64,000 nucleotides of DNA from JACOMS01 sp964352785 (GTDB lineage: Bacteria; Pseudomonadota; Alphaproteobacteria; Caulobacterales; Maricaulaceae): NCBI GenBank assembly GCA_964352785.1, contig CAYGTI010000014.1, positions 16,741 through 80,740 on the forward strand. The letters are read 5' to 3'. Of the stretch, positions 44,468 to 53,982 are shown piece after piece (position 1 is the stretch's first letter; every line of letters begins with the position of its first letter). Below the pieces are notes generated by a model that worked only from the letters and a program-made list of their open reading frames with translations, was not told the DNA's origin and did not search any database. Position numbers and translations under genes: made by a program.

Positions 44468-45949
44468 ATGGCCAAGAAAGAAAAACAATTTCGCCCCAAA
44501 GCACGACGCCCGCGCGGATTTGAAGATAAACCGGCTGCGCTATTACGCGCAGAGCGCCAGCTTATAGAGGCTGCATTTTCTGTGTATGATATACACGGTT
44601 TTGAACCCCTTGAAACCCCCGTGTTTGAGTATGCCGATGTGCTAGGTAAATTCCTGCCGGACGATGACCGCCCCAACACAGGTGTGTTTGCGCTGCAAGA
44701 CGATGACGAACAGTGGTTGTCACTCAGGTATGATTTGACCGCGCCGCTGGCGCGCTACGTCGCCGAAAACTATGACGGCCTCGCCAAACCGTATCGCCGT
44801 TACCAAGCCGGCAGCGTGTTTCGAAACGAAAAACCAGGTCCTGGGCGCTTCCGCGAATTCGTGCAGTGCGACGCGGACAGCGTCGGCGCAGCGGGCTCTG
44901 CGGCGGATGCTGAAATGATCATCATGGCCGCGTCTGTAATGCGGGCAGCGGGCCTCAAAGACGGGCAATATGCAGTACGCGTAAACAACCGCAAATTACT
45001 CGACGGTATTCTGGAAAGCTCCGGCGTGCCCAATACAGAGGCTGGCGGCATCCAGCGCCTGACCGTTTTGCGCGCCATTGACAAACTTGACCGTCTGGGC
45101 GCGGACGGCGTGGAAGCCTTGCTAGGCGAAGGCCGCGAAGATAACAGCGGAGCTTATACCGAAGGTGCAGGTCTTGCCCCATCTGCGATCAAAACTGTTC
45201 TAGGGTTCACCACCGCAAGCCACGATGACAGGGGCGAGACCATCCGGGCGCTTGAAAAACTTGTTGGCACGTCCGAACGCGGACTGGCCGGCTGCGCAGA
45301 GCTCGCGCAGATTGACACTCTTCTAACAGCCACAGGCTTTGGCCCGGATCGCGTGATCTTTGACACCTCTATCGTTCGCGGCCTTGGCTATTATACAGGC
45401 CCGGTGTTTGAAGCGGAGCTTTTAGCCGATATCAAAGACCGCAAGGGCCGCCCGGTGCGCATTGGCTCCATCGGCGGCGGCGGACGATATGATGATCTTG
45501 TATCTCGGTTCAGAGGACAAGCCGTCCCCGCGACGGGTTTCAGCTTTGGCGTCTCGCGCTTTCTCTCAGCCTTGGAGCGTATGAACGCGCTGGATAAGTC
45601 TGTGCGACCGCCCGTCTTTATTGCTGCTTTTGATCGCGCCTTGATGGGGGACTACTTCAATATGGCAGCGGAACTTCGCGCAAGCGGTATCCGCGCGGAG
45701 GTTTTTGTTGGATCAGGAAATGTCACAAAACAGATGAAATATGCAGATCGCCGCGGGGCACAAGTTGCAATCCTGATGGGCGAGGACGAAAAGTCAAATG
45801 GGGAAATCACTCTCAAAAACCTCTTGCTAGGCGCAGAAATGTCAAAAGCCATTGAGTCCAATGAAGAGTGGAAAGCAGCGCGTCCTGCGCAAATAACCAT
45901 TCCAAAAGCAGAACTCGTGAGCGCCGTCAAAGATATGCTGGCAGATTAA
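44468..45949 (+). CDS. hisS: Histidine--tRNA ligase
   Basis: 493 aa class II synthetase. Motif 2 (YRRYQAGSVFRNEKPGPGRFREFVQCDAD) is conspicuous, the histidine-binding GLGYYTGPVFEA loop and GGGGRYDDL are intact, and the C-terminal anticodon-binding domain follows. Length is in the longer alphaproteobacterial range. ATG 44468. Confidence 0.96.
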   Translation: MAKKEKQFRPKARRPRGFEDKPAALLRAERQLIEAAFSVYDIHGFEPLETPVFEYADVLGKFLPDDDRPNTGVFALQDDDEQWLSLRYDLTAPLARYVAENYDGLAKPYRRYQAGSVFRNEKPGPGRFREFVQCDADSVGAAGSAADAEMIIMAASVMRAAGLKDGQYAVRVNNRKLLDGILESSGVPNTEAGGIQRLTVLRAIDKLDRLGADGVEALLGEGREDNSGAYTEGAGLAPSAIKTVLGFTTASHDDRGETIRALEKLVGTSERGLAGCAELAQIDTLLTATGFGPDRVIFDTSIVRGLGYYTGPVFEAELLADIKDRKGRPVRIGSIGGGGRYDDLVSRFRGQAVPATGFSFGVSRFLSALERMNALDKSVRPPVFIAAFDRALMGDYFNMAAELRASGIRAEVFVGSGNVTKQMKYADRRGAQVAILMGEDEKSNGEITLKNLLLGAEMSKAIESNEEWKAARPAQITIPKAELVSAVKDMLAD

Positions 45950-45990
45950 CCCTTCTAACAGGTGAGAATTTTCGCTGCATTTTATGTAAT

Positions 45991-46038
45991 CTGGCACCGC
46001 CGCGTCAGGGCTGGGGGCAATACATGCGGCGGTGCCAG
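45991..46038. repeat. 13-bp inverted repeat with 22-nt loop
   Basis: CTGGCACCGCCGC (45991-46003) and GCGGCGGTGCCAG (46026-46038) are perfect inverted arms. The stem is GC-rich and has no T-run after it, so it is not a classic terminator. It could be part of a structured RNA or a protein-binding site. Confidence 0.7.
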
Positions 46039-46170
46039 TACATTGCGGAGTTTAAGGCGTTAGCCGAGTTTGAGGGTTGGCGCACCTTCCGCAGTATCTC
46101 TATATAAACGGATTAAAAATGACCGTTTACCTACAAACGTGTGACATTTGTGTAATATGTCAAAAAGAAA

Positions 46171-46194
46171 CCCCGTCAAAGACGGGGCAGTTTT
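46171..46194. terminator. Bidirectional intrinsic terminator between hisS and M24 peptidase gene
   Basis: CCCCGTC, AAA, GACGGGG forms a tight 7-bp stem. The minus-strand side is followed by TTTCTTTTTG, a strong tail for the peptidase transcript; the plus side has AGTTTT. Confidence 0.85.
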
Positions 46195-46305
46195 AAAGAG
46201 AGAAATAACTCACCAATTGACAAGCTAACATGTGCTTAAACTGTTTTTCCTGAATAAAGCTTGAACAGCTTTTTATCATTGCAAACGGCTTCGATAGGAC
46301 GAAAC

Positions 46306-47514
46306 TTAGCCAAATGGATCATCGATGCTTTTGCTTGGCTTTGTGAACCATACCGGACCGTCAGGGGCCATATAGAAATGATCTTCGAGCCGAACGCCAA
46401 ACTCACCGTAGATACAAATCATGGGCTCATTGGAGAAACACATACCAGGCTCGAGACATGTATTATCCCCCGAGTTTAGATAAGGCCATTCGTGAATATC
46501 AAGCCCAATACCGTGGCCCGTGCGGTGCGGAAGTCCTGGCGTTTGATAGCCGGGGCCAAAACCGCGCGATTCAAGTTCTGCGCGCGCGGCAAGATCAACA
46601 TCACCGCACCTTACGCCAATTTGGGCCGCATTGAAAGCTGCCGCCTGAGCAGCTTTCTCAGCCTGCCAGACCTGTCGTTGACGCTCGGACGGCGTACCAA
46701 AAACATAACTGCGCGTTATATCGGAAATATAGCCATGAAGCTGACAGCCCGTATCAATAAGCACCATATCGCCATCTTTGAGAAATTGCGGATCCTTGAC
46801 ACCGTGCGGATAGGCTGTGGCGCCACCAAACAAGACGATTTTGAAATAAGAGCCAGCGGGCGCGCCGACTTTGCGGTGGGCTTGATCAATAAACACCGAA
46901 ACGTCTGTTGTAGATAGTCCCGCGTAAAGCATTGACGCCGTGGCCTTATGAACCGCGAGAGTCATGTCTTTGGCGCGCTGCATAAGCGCTAACTCTGCTT
47001 GTGATTTAATCATACGGCATCCCGACGTCACGCTACGCGCGTCAACAAAATTCATACCCGGGCAGGCTTTGCTTAATCCGTTAGTGACAAAGAAAGGTGT
47101 GCTTTCATCAAGCCCTAGGCGACCAGTGCGGATATTTTGCGCGGCAAATAACTCAGACATAATTGCATAGGGACTTTCATGCTCCTCCCACGTACAAATA
47201 CGGCCCTTTATGCCCATAAACTGCAGGAGTGTTGTTTTTTCAAAAGCCGGCGCAATATAAACTGGAGGCCCGCTCGCAGGTATAAGCGCTCCGACCATGC
47301 GTTCCGATGCACGCCACGGCGTGCCTGTAAAGTAAGACAGGTTTGTACCCGCATTGACATAAATAGCGGCCAAACCATGCGTTCGCATCAAGTCTTGCGC
47401 TTTGACAATCCGGCTTTCAAATTCAGTAGACTCAATCGGTTTTACTCCGGCTGTCATGTCCACTAATCCAGACAAGGCCTCTTGCGCCGTTCTCCCGCCT
47501 ACGCCTTTTGTCAT
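46306..47514 (-). CDS. M24-family Xaa-Pro peptidase
   Basis: 402 aa with an N-terminal creatinase-like domain and a pita-bread metallopeptidase domain. Metal ligands are visible in LIDTGCQLHGYISDITRSY (two Asp), HRTGHGIGLDIHEWP (His), NEPMI (Glu) and GVRLEDHF (Glu). Substrates in this family range from X-Pro peptides to small molecules such as DMSP, so the exact role is open. Its start overlaps the stop codon of the MBL gene (TAATG). Confidence 0.9.
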   Translation of the reverse strand: MTKGVGGRTAQEALSGLVDMTAGVKPIESTEFESRIVKAQDLMRTHGLAAIYVNAGTNLSYFTGTPWRASERMVGALIPASGPPVYIAPAFEKTTLLQFMGIKGRICTWEEHESPYAIMSELFAAQNIRTGRLGLDESTPFFVTNGLSKACPGMNFVDARSVTSGCRMIKSQAELALMQRAKDMTLAVHKATASMLYAGLSTTDVSVFIDQAHRKVGAPAGSYFKIVLFGGATAYPHGVKDPQFLKDGDMVLIDTGCQLHGYISDITRSYVFGTPSERQRQVWQAEKAAQAAAFNAAQIGVRCGDVDLAARAELESRGFGPGYQTPGLPHRTGHGIGLDIHEWPYLNSGDNTCLEPGMCFSNEPMICIYGEFGVRLEDHFYMAPDGPVWFTKPSKSIDDPFG

Positions 47515-48206
47515 TACATTATACCGCTGGTGCGCCCGCCAGCGACTCCAGTAACATGATCCGCAACAAAGGGGTTATCTATACGCTCTTGGCCGAATGT
47601 ACTCATCGGGCCGTGTCCCGGAATGAACCGCATATCATTTCCAAGTGGCCATAATTTGTCTTTAATCGAGTCAATCAACGCCTGAGGATTGCTGCGGGGG
47701 AAATCTGTACGCCCAACAGAGCCGCGAAAAATAACGTCCCCAACAAAAGCGATTCTGAGGTCTTGATTATAGATCACGACATGGCCTGGTGTATGGCCCG
47801 GTGTGTGCACAACACCAAACTCTGTATCGCCCAAGGTGAGCGTTTCGCCGTCCTCAAGATAACGGTCTGGCACCATGTTTTTGCCCATACCTGCTTGGCC
47901 GTATTTTGCCCAGCTCTCCTCAATTATATCGAGCCAGAACTGATCGTCTTTGTGCGGCCCAATCACAGGAACATCAAGCTCGGTGCGAATATCTTCTGCG
48001 CCGCCCGCATGATCCAGGTGACCATGAGTGAGCCATATTTCTTTGATCGTCACGCCCAAGGATTTTGCCTCTGCAAGAAGCTTCTCTGCTTCGCCGCCAG
48101 GATCAACAAAAACGCCTTCCATTGACCGCGTATCCCATATCAAACTACAATTTTGCTGAAATGGGGTGACAGGCATAATGCGTATATCGAGGTGGCTTTC
48201 AGACAT
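47514..48206 (-). CDS. MBL-fold metallohydrolase (glyoxalase II-like)
   Basis: 230 aa. The metal motif THGHLDHAGG (HxHxDH), HTPGHTPGHVV, VGDVIFRGSVGRTD and the FIPGHGP end are those of the YcbL/GloB2 branch of metallo-beta-lactamase-fold hydrolases, which act on thioesters such as lactoylglutathione. It sits between ybaB and the M24 peptidase in a compact operon. Confidence 0.9.
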   Translation of the reverse strand: MSESHLDIRIMPVTPFQQNCSLIWDTRSMEGVFVDPGGEAEKLLAEAKSLGVTIKEIWLTHGHLDHAGGAEDIRTELDVPVIGPHKDDQFWLDIIEESWAKYGQAGMGKNMVPDRYLEDGETLTLGDTEFGVVHTPGHTPGHVVIYNQDLRIAFVGDVIFRGSVGRTDFPRSNPQALIDSIKDKLWPLGNDMRFIPGHGPMSTFGQERIDNPFVADHVTGVAGGRTSGIM

Positions 48207-48215
48207 AATATCTTT

Positions 48216-48539
48216 CTAAAACGGCATCTTCATGCCGGGTGGTAGCTGCATATCACCAAACGCGGATTTCATGGTTTCGGCTTGAGCTTCGTCAAGTTTG
48301 GCTTTTGCGTCCTGATAGGCCGCAATTATCAAATCCTCAACAATTTCAGCATCGTCCGCATTTAAGATAGACGGGTCAATTTTCAGACCCTTCATATTGC
48401 TACCGCCCGTTATACGCAAAACCACAAGACCAGCGCCCGCTCGGCCCTCTACTTCAATATCGGCAACTTGCGCTTGCGCATCAGCCATTTTGGACTGCAT
48501 CTCTTTTGCCTGTTTCATGAGGCCCATGAGGTCTTTCAT
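48216..48539 (-). CDS. ybaB: YbaB/EbfC nucleoid-associated protein
   Basis: 107 aa DNA-binding protein with the coiled N-terminal helix (LMGLMKQAKEMQSKMADAQ) and the PSILNADDAEIVEDLIIAAYQDA segment conserved in the family. The gene follows dnaX with a 4-bp ATGA overlap, the arrangement found in many bacteria. Confidence 0.95.
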   Translation of the reverse strand: MKDLMGLMKQAKEMQSKMADAQAQVADIEVEGRAGAGLVVLRITGGSNMKGLKIDPSILNADDAEIVEDLIIAAYQDAKAKLDEAQAETMKSAFGDMQLPPGMKMPF

Positions 48540-50287
48540 TGATCCGTCTCCTGCCTGCTAAAATTAGCGGCGATAATATTGCTCTGGGCTTCCGATGTGG
48601 TGGCAACATCGCGAATTTCAATAAGCGTCGCAGCTTTCAGCAAAGGATGTGAAAATGCGGGGTGAGAGCGGTCCTGTAAATCACGCTCTGCGGTAGCCTG
48701 TTTGCGCTGCTCTGCCAGCGGGATATCGCCCTCGCCAGCCTCCTGATCAATGAGCCATAAATCACCCGTTAAGTCCCGGAGGGCTTCGACCATGCGTCCC
48801 ACCAGTGACGGCGGAGCTTCTTTGAGGTTTTCAATTGTCATGGATCCCGGACGAAATCGTATAAGTCTGACATATTTCTCTATATCATAACGCAGCGCAA
48901 CCATTTCGTCTGGCAGCGCCCCCGTAAAATCTTCAAGGCTTGTAATGGTCAAAGACGGACTTTGGGTCTGAGCAGGAACAGGTTCGGGTGCGCTAATAGC
49001 CGCCGTTTGAGCGCCGGTACTCACAGCAGCCTGGCGGCTTAAGCTCGGCGCAGCGGCTGAAGCCGGGCCTAGCGCAGACGTAGATTTCATGGCTGGCGGC
49101 GTAAAATTACCAGCCCGAATTTCGTTAATAATCTGAGCCGCAAGTTCAGGCGCGGGCATCCCTCCTGCGACGGATAATTTAAGCAGCGCCATTTCTGCGG
49201 CAGCCAATGGGGCCGGAGCCGCGCGCACATCATTATAAGAACCCAGCAACATTTGCCAAAGACGCGTTAGCTGCCCTAATGTGAGTTTCTCTGATAACGC
49301 CTGAATGCGCGCAGCCTGATGCGGGGCGACGTCCATATCAGCGCCACTGCCCAAAGTTTTAGCGCGGCTGACTTCGTGGCAAATATCCAGCAAATCACGC
49401 ATCACCACACTGGGATCAGCACCGTCATCATATTGAGCGCGTATTTCGTTCAAGGCACCTGCCCCGTCGCCGGTCGCCGCCAAACTAAATAAATCAAGAA
49501 CCCGGACGCGGTCGGCCAAACCCAGCATGGACCGCACCTGCTCGAAGCTCACTTCAGAGCCGTCCAGCCCCGCCTGAACAATCGCTTGATCCAGCAAAGA
49601 TAAAGCATCTCGCACAGACCCTTCGGCAGCCCGCGCGATAAGGCCTAATCCATCATCTGAGACTTTCGCGTTTTCTTGCGCGCAAATATGTTTCAAATGA
49701 TCGGTTAAAACACCCGCCTCGACGCGGCGCAGGTCAAACCTTTGGCACCGGGATAAAACCGTTATTGGAACTTTGCGTATTTCAGTCGTAGCAAAAATGA
49801 ATTTAGCATGATCCGGCGGCTCCTCGAGCGTTTTTAGCAACGCGTTAAAAGCACCCGTCGACAACATGTGAACTTCGTCAATGATATAAACCTTGTAACG
49901 CGCCGAAACTGGCGCATACCGAACTCCCTCAAGAAGCTCGCGCATATTTTCAACGCCTGTACGCGACGCGGCGTCCATTTCCAGCACATCCATATGGCTG
50001 GAGCTCATAATTAAATCACAATGCAGCCCCGGTATGCCCAGCTCGACGGAGGGGGCATGTTGCGTATCGGTTTCATAGTTTAAGGCGCGGGCCAGCAGGC
50101 GCGCGGTTGTGGTTTTACCAATACCACGAACACCAGTCAGCATGAACGCATGGGCGACGCGCCCTGCCTTAAACGCATTGGTCAAAGTGGTAACCATAGC
50201 TTCTTGGCCAATCATATCTTCGAATGTGCGCGGGCGGTATTTGCGCGCCAAGACCTGATATGCTTCAGAAGGAGATGTGTCTGTCAT
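48536..50287 (-). CDS. dnaX: DNA polymerase III subunit tau/gamma
   Basis: 583 aa. AAA+ clamp-loader ATPase: ARKYRPRTFEDMIGQ, Walker A GVRGIGKTT, Walker B IIDEVHML and SRCQRFDLR (sensor region with arginine finger). The C-terminal part is Ala/Pro-rich with the tau-like alpha-binding end. No run of six or more A's was seen, so programmed frameshifting as in E. coli is unlikely. Confidence 0.96.
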   Translation of the reverse strand: MTDTSPSEAYQVLARKYRPRTFEDMIGQEAMVTTLTNAFKAGRVAHAFMLTGVRGIGKTTTARLLARALNYETDTQHAPSVELGIPGLHCDLIMSSSHMDVLEMDAASRTGVENMRELLEGVRYAPVSARYKVYIIDEVHMLSTGAFNALLKTLEEPPDHAKFIFATTEIRKVPITVLSRCQRFDLRRVEAGVLTDHLKHICAQENAKVSDDGLGLIARAAEGSVRDALSLLDQAIVQAGLDGSEVSFEQVRSMLGLADRVRVLDLFSLAATGDGAGALNEIRAQYDDGADPSVVMRDLLDICHEVSRAKTLGSGADMDVAPHQAARIQALSEKLTLGQLTRLWQMLLGSYNDVRAAPAPLAAAEMALLKLSVAGGMPAPELAAQIINEIRAGNFTPPAMKSTSALGPASAAAPSLSRQAAVSTGAQTAAISAPEPVPAQTQSPSLTITSLEDFTGALPDEMVALRYDIEKYVRLIRFRPGSMTIENLKEAPPSLVGRMVEALRDLTGDLWLIDQEAGEGDIPLAEQRKQATAERDLQDRSHPAFSHPLLKAATLIEIRDVATTSEAQSNIIAANFSRQETDQ

Positions 50288-50353
50288 GCGGCCTTATAGA
50301 GCGCGCAGCCGCTGCGCGGAAGGGGAAAACGCTGAATAATAATAGTTTGCGCG

Positions 50354-50911
50354 CTACTCGGCTGCGGCTGTTACAGTCTCGTCATCAGGTTTTTTACGCG
50401 CAGGAGCCCGGCGACGGCGCGGCGCTTTTTCAGGTACTTCTTCAGCAACGCTTGCCTCTGGTTTAGTGGCTTTAGTGGCTTTGGGTGTGACAACTTCAAG
50501 ACCATTATCCTCGCCATGAGTATCTTGAGTTTTATCTTCGCGGTTTTGGCGCGGGCGCGGTGGCTGGCGGCGGCTCTTAGGCTCGTCGCCCTCAGTTTTG
50601 TCATCGCTGGATTTATTCTGCTCCGCGCGATCAGCGTCTGCTTGTTCGCGGGCCGCTTGCGCCGCTTGTTTAGCGGCCTCTTGCTCGTTCAAGAGACGAA
50701 GATAATGTTCAGCATGCTGACGGTAATTTTCTGCTTTAACACGGCTTCCGCTGGACGCAGCATCTCGCGCAAGCGCTTCGTATTTATCATGGATTTGAGT
50801 GGCGTTGCCTCGCACTTTTACATCCGGGCCGTTACTATCCATAGACCGATTACTGTTGTGATGCGCGTTGTTATTATTATTTCGACGGTTACGTCCGCGT
50901 TGGCGTTTCAT
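50354..50911 (-). CDS. DUF4167 domain protein, putative RNA-binding
   Basis: 185 aa. The N-terminus is RNA-binding-like and rich in Arg and Asn (KRQRGRNRRNNNN), followed by the DUF4167 core (VRGNATQIHDKYEALARDA, RVKAENYRQHAEHYLRLL) and a long low-complexity, charged tail. Proteins of this type are usual in alphaproteobacteria, typically near prmC as here. Role unknown. Confidence 0.9.
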   Translation of the reverse strand: MKRQRGRNRRNNNNNAHHNSNRSMDSNGPDVKVRGNATQIHDKYEALARDAASSGSRVKAENYRQHAEHYLRLLNEQEAAKQAAQAAREQADADRAEQNKSSDDKTEGDEPKSRRQPPRPRQNREDKTQDTHGEDNGLEVVTPKATKATKPEASVAEEVPEKAPRRRRAPARKKPDDETVTAAAE

Positions 50912-51073
50912 ACCACTATCCTTAAAAATCCCTTTTCACCGGGTTTAACCTGCGGTGTTTACATTTTTTGGGCTGTGTGCGGGCCGGAAATTATTTATGT
51001 CCACCAACGCACAGTTTTGTGCTAGCAAACCCGGCCGTCTTGGCCAAGCTCTTTTTTCGTAAACCAGATTATT

Positions 51074-51952
51074 TTATTTTGGTAAAATTCCACTCACAAT
51101 CCGGTCATGACCCGACAAATCTTGCTTGAGAGTAACAAACAAAAACCCTGCGGCCTTTAAAAGACCTGAAACAGATTTACCTTGATCAAAACCGATTTCA
51201 AAAATAAGCGATCCACCGGGTCTTAGATAAGTTTTCGCATGGCTTATAATCTTGCGGTAAGGCGCTAAGCCATCGGGCCCGCCGCGCAAAGCAACATCTG
51301 GGTCATAATGTTTGACCTCGGTGGGCAATTTTTTCATCGCCGCGTCTGTTATGTAGGGCGGATTGGACACGATCAGATCAAATTGACCTTCAACAGGCGT
51401 AAACCAATCCCCGCGCAAAAACGTCAATCTGTCATGAACATTGTGCGTCCTTGCGTTCTGCCCCGCAACTTTGAGCGCCGCAGCTGAAATATCCACAGCA
51501 GTTCCCATCGCCGCGTGACGCTCCGCTAAAAGCGAAATAACAACCGCGCCAGAGCCTGTCCCTAAGTCGAGGATATGCGGACACGGCATAGATTTTACCG
51601 CGGCAAGACCTGCGTCAACCAAACCTTCAGTTTCGGGCCGCGGCGAGAGCACATTGCCTGTTATGTCAAACCGGCGACCATAGAACTCACTGTAGCCTAA
51701 AATACTATCGAGCGGCTCTCCTGCTATGCGGCGCGCGGCTAGTGCCTCGATATCTGACTGAATATTATTTGGAACGTCCTCTGCCCCGCGCAAAATAATA
51801 TCAACAGCACTCCAACCCGACGCGCATTCAATCAGCAAACGCGCGTCAAGTCCCGGGCTTTCGAGGCCAGCCTCTCGCATATGACGGATGATTTTCAGCT
51901 GTAAGGCATCAAGTGTCATGACCGGAAATATTTCATAGAAACTTTGGTTCAT
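51074..51952 (-). CDS. prmC: Peptide chain release factor N5-glutamine methyltransferase
   Basis: 292 aa. PrmC methylates the GGQ glutamine of RF1/RF2. The SAM-binding LDLGTGSGAVVISLL and the catalytic SNPPYI motifs are present, with the N-terminal helical domain. The ATG at 51952 overlaps the stop codon of the alpha/beta hydrolase gene (ATGA); an internal ATG at 51919 is possible. No prfA precedes it here. Confidence 0.94.
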   Translation of the reverse strand: MNQSFYEIFPVMTLDALQLKIIRHMREAGLESPGLDARLLIECASGWSAVDIILRGAEDVPNNIQSDIEALAARRIAGEPLDSILGYSEFYGRRFDITGNVLSPRPETEGLVDAGLAAVKSMPCPHILDLGTGSGAVVISLLAERHAAMGTAVDISAAALKVAGQNARTHNVHDRLTFLRGDWFTPVEGQFDLIVSNPPYITDAAMKKLPTEVKHYDPDVALRGGPDGLAPYRKIISHAKTYLRPGGSLIFEIGFDQGKSVSGLLKAAGFLFVTLKQDLSGHDRIVSGILPK

Positions 51953-52728
51953 GAATTCAAAGTGTTAAAAACGTCTTGGACAGCTCTCTCGAGCCGATTG
52001 AGATCAACGGGACGCGACAGACTATGATCGCCGGATTTAACCAAGGTCATAGTCACATCAGTGCTGGTCAATATGTCCACCAAGCGGTGCGCGTATTCCC
52101 ACGGCACAACGGCGTCAGCCGCACCCTGCAAAATACGCACTGGCCCTTCAAAAGAAATAGGGGTGTCGAGCAATTGATTCGCACGTCCGTCCTCTATAAG
52201 TTCGCGGCTATATTCATAGGGTTCACCATACTCTGACGGCTCATAATGAATTCCATCTTGGGTAATCGCTTGCCGAATATTATCGTCCCATTTCTCCCAC
52301 ATGAGTTTTTCTGTAAAATCCGGTGCGGGCGCAATTAAAACCAGACCCTTCACCCGCCCCTCACGCGCGCGCATTGCCAATAATGAAGCCCACCCGCCCA
52401 TAGAAGAGCCAACAAGGATAACATCTCCTAAGGCCAACTCGTCTATAATTTGAACAATGTCAGCCGCCCAGCGCGATAGTGTGCCATCGCGAAAGCGGCC
52501 TGAGCTTTGCCCGTGGCCAAAATAATCGAACCGAATATAAGCCCGCCCCTCGCGCTCAGTCCAGTTTTGAAGATGCACAGCTTTGCCGCCCTCCATATCT
52601 GACTTAAGTCCGCCGCACCAAATAATAGTGGGGCACCGGCCCTCACTATAGTGATAGGCTATCTTTTCATTGCTTGATCCCGCATAGCCGGAGGCAAGTA
52701 AAAATTTTACAGGCGAAGTCTGCGTCAT
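51949..52728 (-). CDS. Alpha/beta hydrolase
   Basis: 259 aa. The nucleophile elbow GSSMGG (Ser), the FDYFGHGQSSG segment, a late Asp (ADAVVPWEY) and the GDHSLSR histidine give a complete catalytic triad. The general pattern is that of carboxylesterase or palmitoyl-hydrolase-like enzymes (ABHD10-like). The substrate is unknown. Coupled to prmC by ATGA. Confidence 0.9.
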   Translation of the reverse strand: MTQTSPVKFLLASGYAGSSNEKIAYHYSEGRCPTIIWCGGLKSDMEGGKAVHLQNWTEREGRAYIRFDYFGHGQSSGRFRDGTLSRWAADIVQIIDELALGDVILVGSSMGGWASLLAMRAREGRVKGLVLIAPAPDFTEKLMWEKWDDNIRQAITQDGIHYEPSEYGEPYEYSRELIEDGRANQLLDTPISFEGPVRILQGAADAVVPWEYAHRLVDILTSTDVTMTLVKSGDHSLSRPVDLNRLERAVQDVFNTLNS

Positions 52729-52765
52729 AATGATATGAGCCTATTATGGGATTCGAAACTCAAAT

Positions 52766-53872
52766 ATGAATGTGCTCCAAATCGTGCCGGAACTCAATGC
52801 CGGAGGTGTTGAGAGAACCACACTTGAGGTGGCCGAGGCTCTGAGCGCGGCTGGATACACGCCGCATGTGGCAAGCGCGGGCGGGCGACTGGAGCGTGAA
52901 CTTGAAGGTCTCGGCGGTAAACTGCACAAATTTAATGTCGGCAGTAAGAACCTTTTACATTACTATCGCAACAAACGCGCCTTGATTGAGATTATAAAGG
53001 ATTATGACATTGATATCGTGCATGCCCGCTCTCGTGCGCCCGCTTGGCCAGCCTATTCCGCTGCGCAAGCGACTGGGCGGCACTTTGTAACCACATATCA
53101 CGGTATATATAATGCGAAATCAGGCTTAAAACGACGATATAATGCCATCATGACACGCGGCGAAATTATCATTGCGAACTCTTTATTCACCAAAGCGCAC
53201 ATCATGGCAGAACACGGCATTAACCCACAAAAAATTCGGGTTATACCCCGCGGGGTTGACATGGTACGTTTTGATCTTGGCGCGCTTCATCCGCGCGAAA
53301 TAGAAGCCCAATTTAAATTATGGAACATTCCTCTTGATAACCACCTCATCTTGCTGCCCGGACGGCTGACGCGGTGGAAAGGGCAGCTTGTTGCCATCGA
53401 CGCCCTCAGCCTTCTTCCGGATAATTATGCTCTGATTTGCCTCGGCGACGCACAGGGCCGGGATGATTACATTGCTGAACTGCAAAACGCCTGCATGACT
53501 TATGGTCTTCAGGATCGCGTGGTTTTCCCCGGCCACACAGACGCTATACCTGCGGCTCTGGCATGCGCCGATATTATTATCTCTGCGTCAACTGACCCAG
53601 AAGCCTTTGGGCGAGTGGCCGCAGAAGCCCAAGCAATGCAACGCCCTATTGTTGCCACCGCGCATGGCGGAGCCTTGGAAACGGTTCTTCATGGCAAAAC
53701 CGGGTTATTGGTCGAGCCTAATAACGCCAAAGCCTTGGCTGCAGGCATTCAAAAAGCTCTCGCGTGGGAGGCGTATGACGGGCCCGTTGCACGCGCTCAC
53801 ATTCTTGATCATTTCTCGAAACAACGCCTGCAGCGAGATACTTTGACTGTTTATCAAGATTTAATGTTGTAA
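52766..53872 (+). CDS. Glycosyltransferase family 4 protein
   Basis: 368 aa GT-B fold. N-terminal VPELNAGGVERTTLEVA, central PRGVDMVRFD and LPGRLTRWKGQ, and C-terminal EAFGRVAAEAQAMQRPIVA (EX7E motif) are typical of retaining GT4 enzymes that build LPS or capsule. Starts at ATG 52766, divergent from the alpha/beta hydrolase. First of the polysaccharide genes. Confidence 0.9.
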   Translation: MNVLQIVPELNAGGVERTTLEVAEALSAAGYTPHVASAGGRLERELEGLGGKLHKFNVGSKNLLHYYRNKRALIEIIKDYDIDIVHARSRAPAWPAYSAAQATGRHFVTTYHGIYNAKSGLKRRYNAIMTRGEIIIANSLFTKAHIMAEHGINPQKIRVIPRGVDMVRFDLGALHPREIEAQFKLWNIPLDNHLILLPGRLTRWKGQLVAIDALSLLPDNYALICLGDAQGRDDYIAELQNACMTYGLQDRVVFPGHTDAIPAALACADIIISASTDPEAFGRVAAEAQAMQRPIVATAHGGALETVLHGKTGLLVEPNNAKALAAGIQKALAWEAYDGPVARAHILDHFSKQRLQRDTLTVYQDLML

Positions 53873-53919
53873 ATCCCGCACATAACGACCTTTATATCGA
53901 TGATAATGGATTTGCCTGC

Positions 53920-53948
53920 TTGAAAATACATCTCTCAACAGCCATATT
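53920..53948 (+). promoter_or_regulatory. Promoter of infC
   Basis: TTGAAA (53920-53925), 17-bp spacer, CATATT (53943-53948). Transcription would start near 53955, leaving a leader of about 28 nt before the start codon. Confidence 0.45.
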
Positions 53949-53982
53949 CGTGTCCCATATTAGCTGAGCAGGAGATTTTTTC

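Larger units (their letters stand above)
45950..46305. other. Structured intergenic region of 356 bp
   Basis: Between the convergent hisS and M24 peptidase genes. It contains a long hairpin (45991-46038), a second nested fold in which TGCGGA (46044-46049) can pair with TCCGCA (46089-46094) around GGCGTTAGCC, and a bidirectional terminator. I see no convincing coding frame. A small RNA is possible but unproven. Confidence 0.5.

Noticed and set aside
45868..46107. Small protein of 79 codons at the end of hisS
   Set aside because: Half of it overlaps hisS in another frame, and the remainder coincides with the hairpin region; no ribosome-binding site.
48536..50287. Programmed frameshift in dnaX
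   Set aside because: No slippery A-run was seen in the coding strand.
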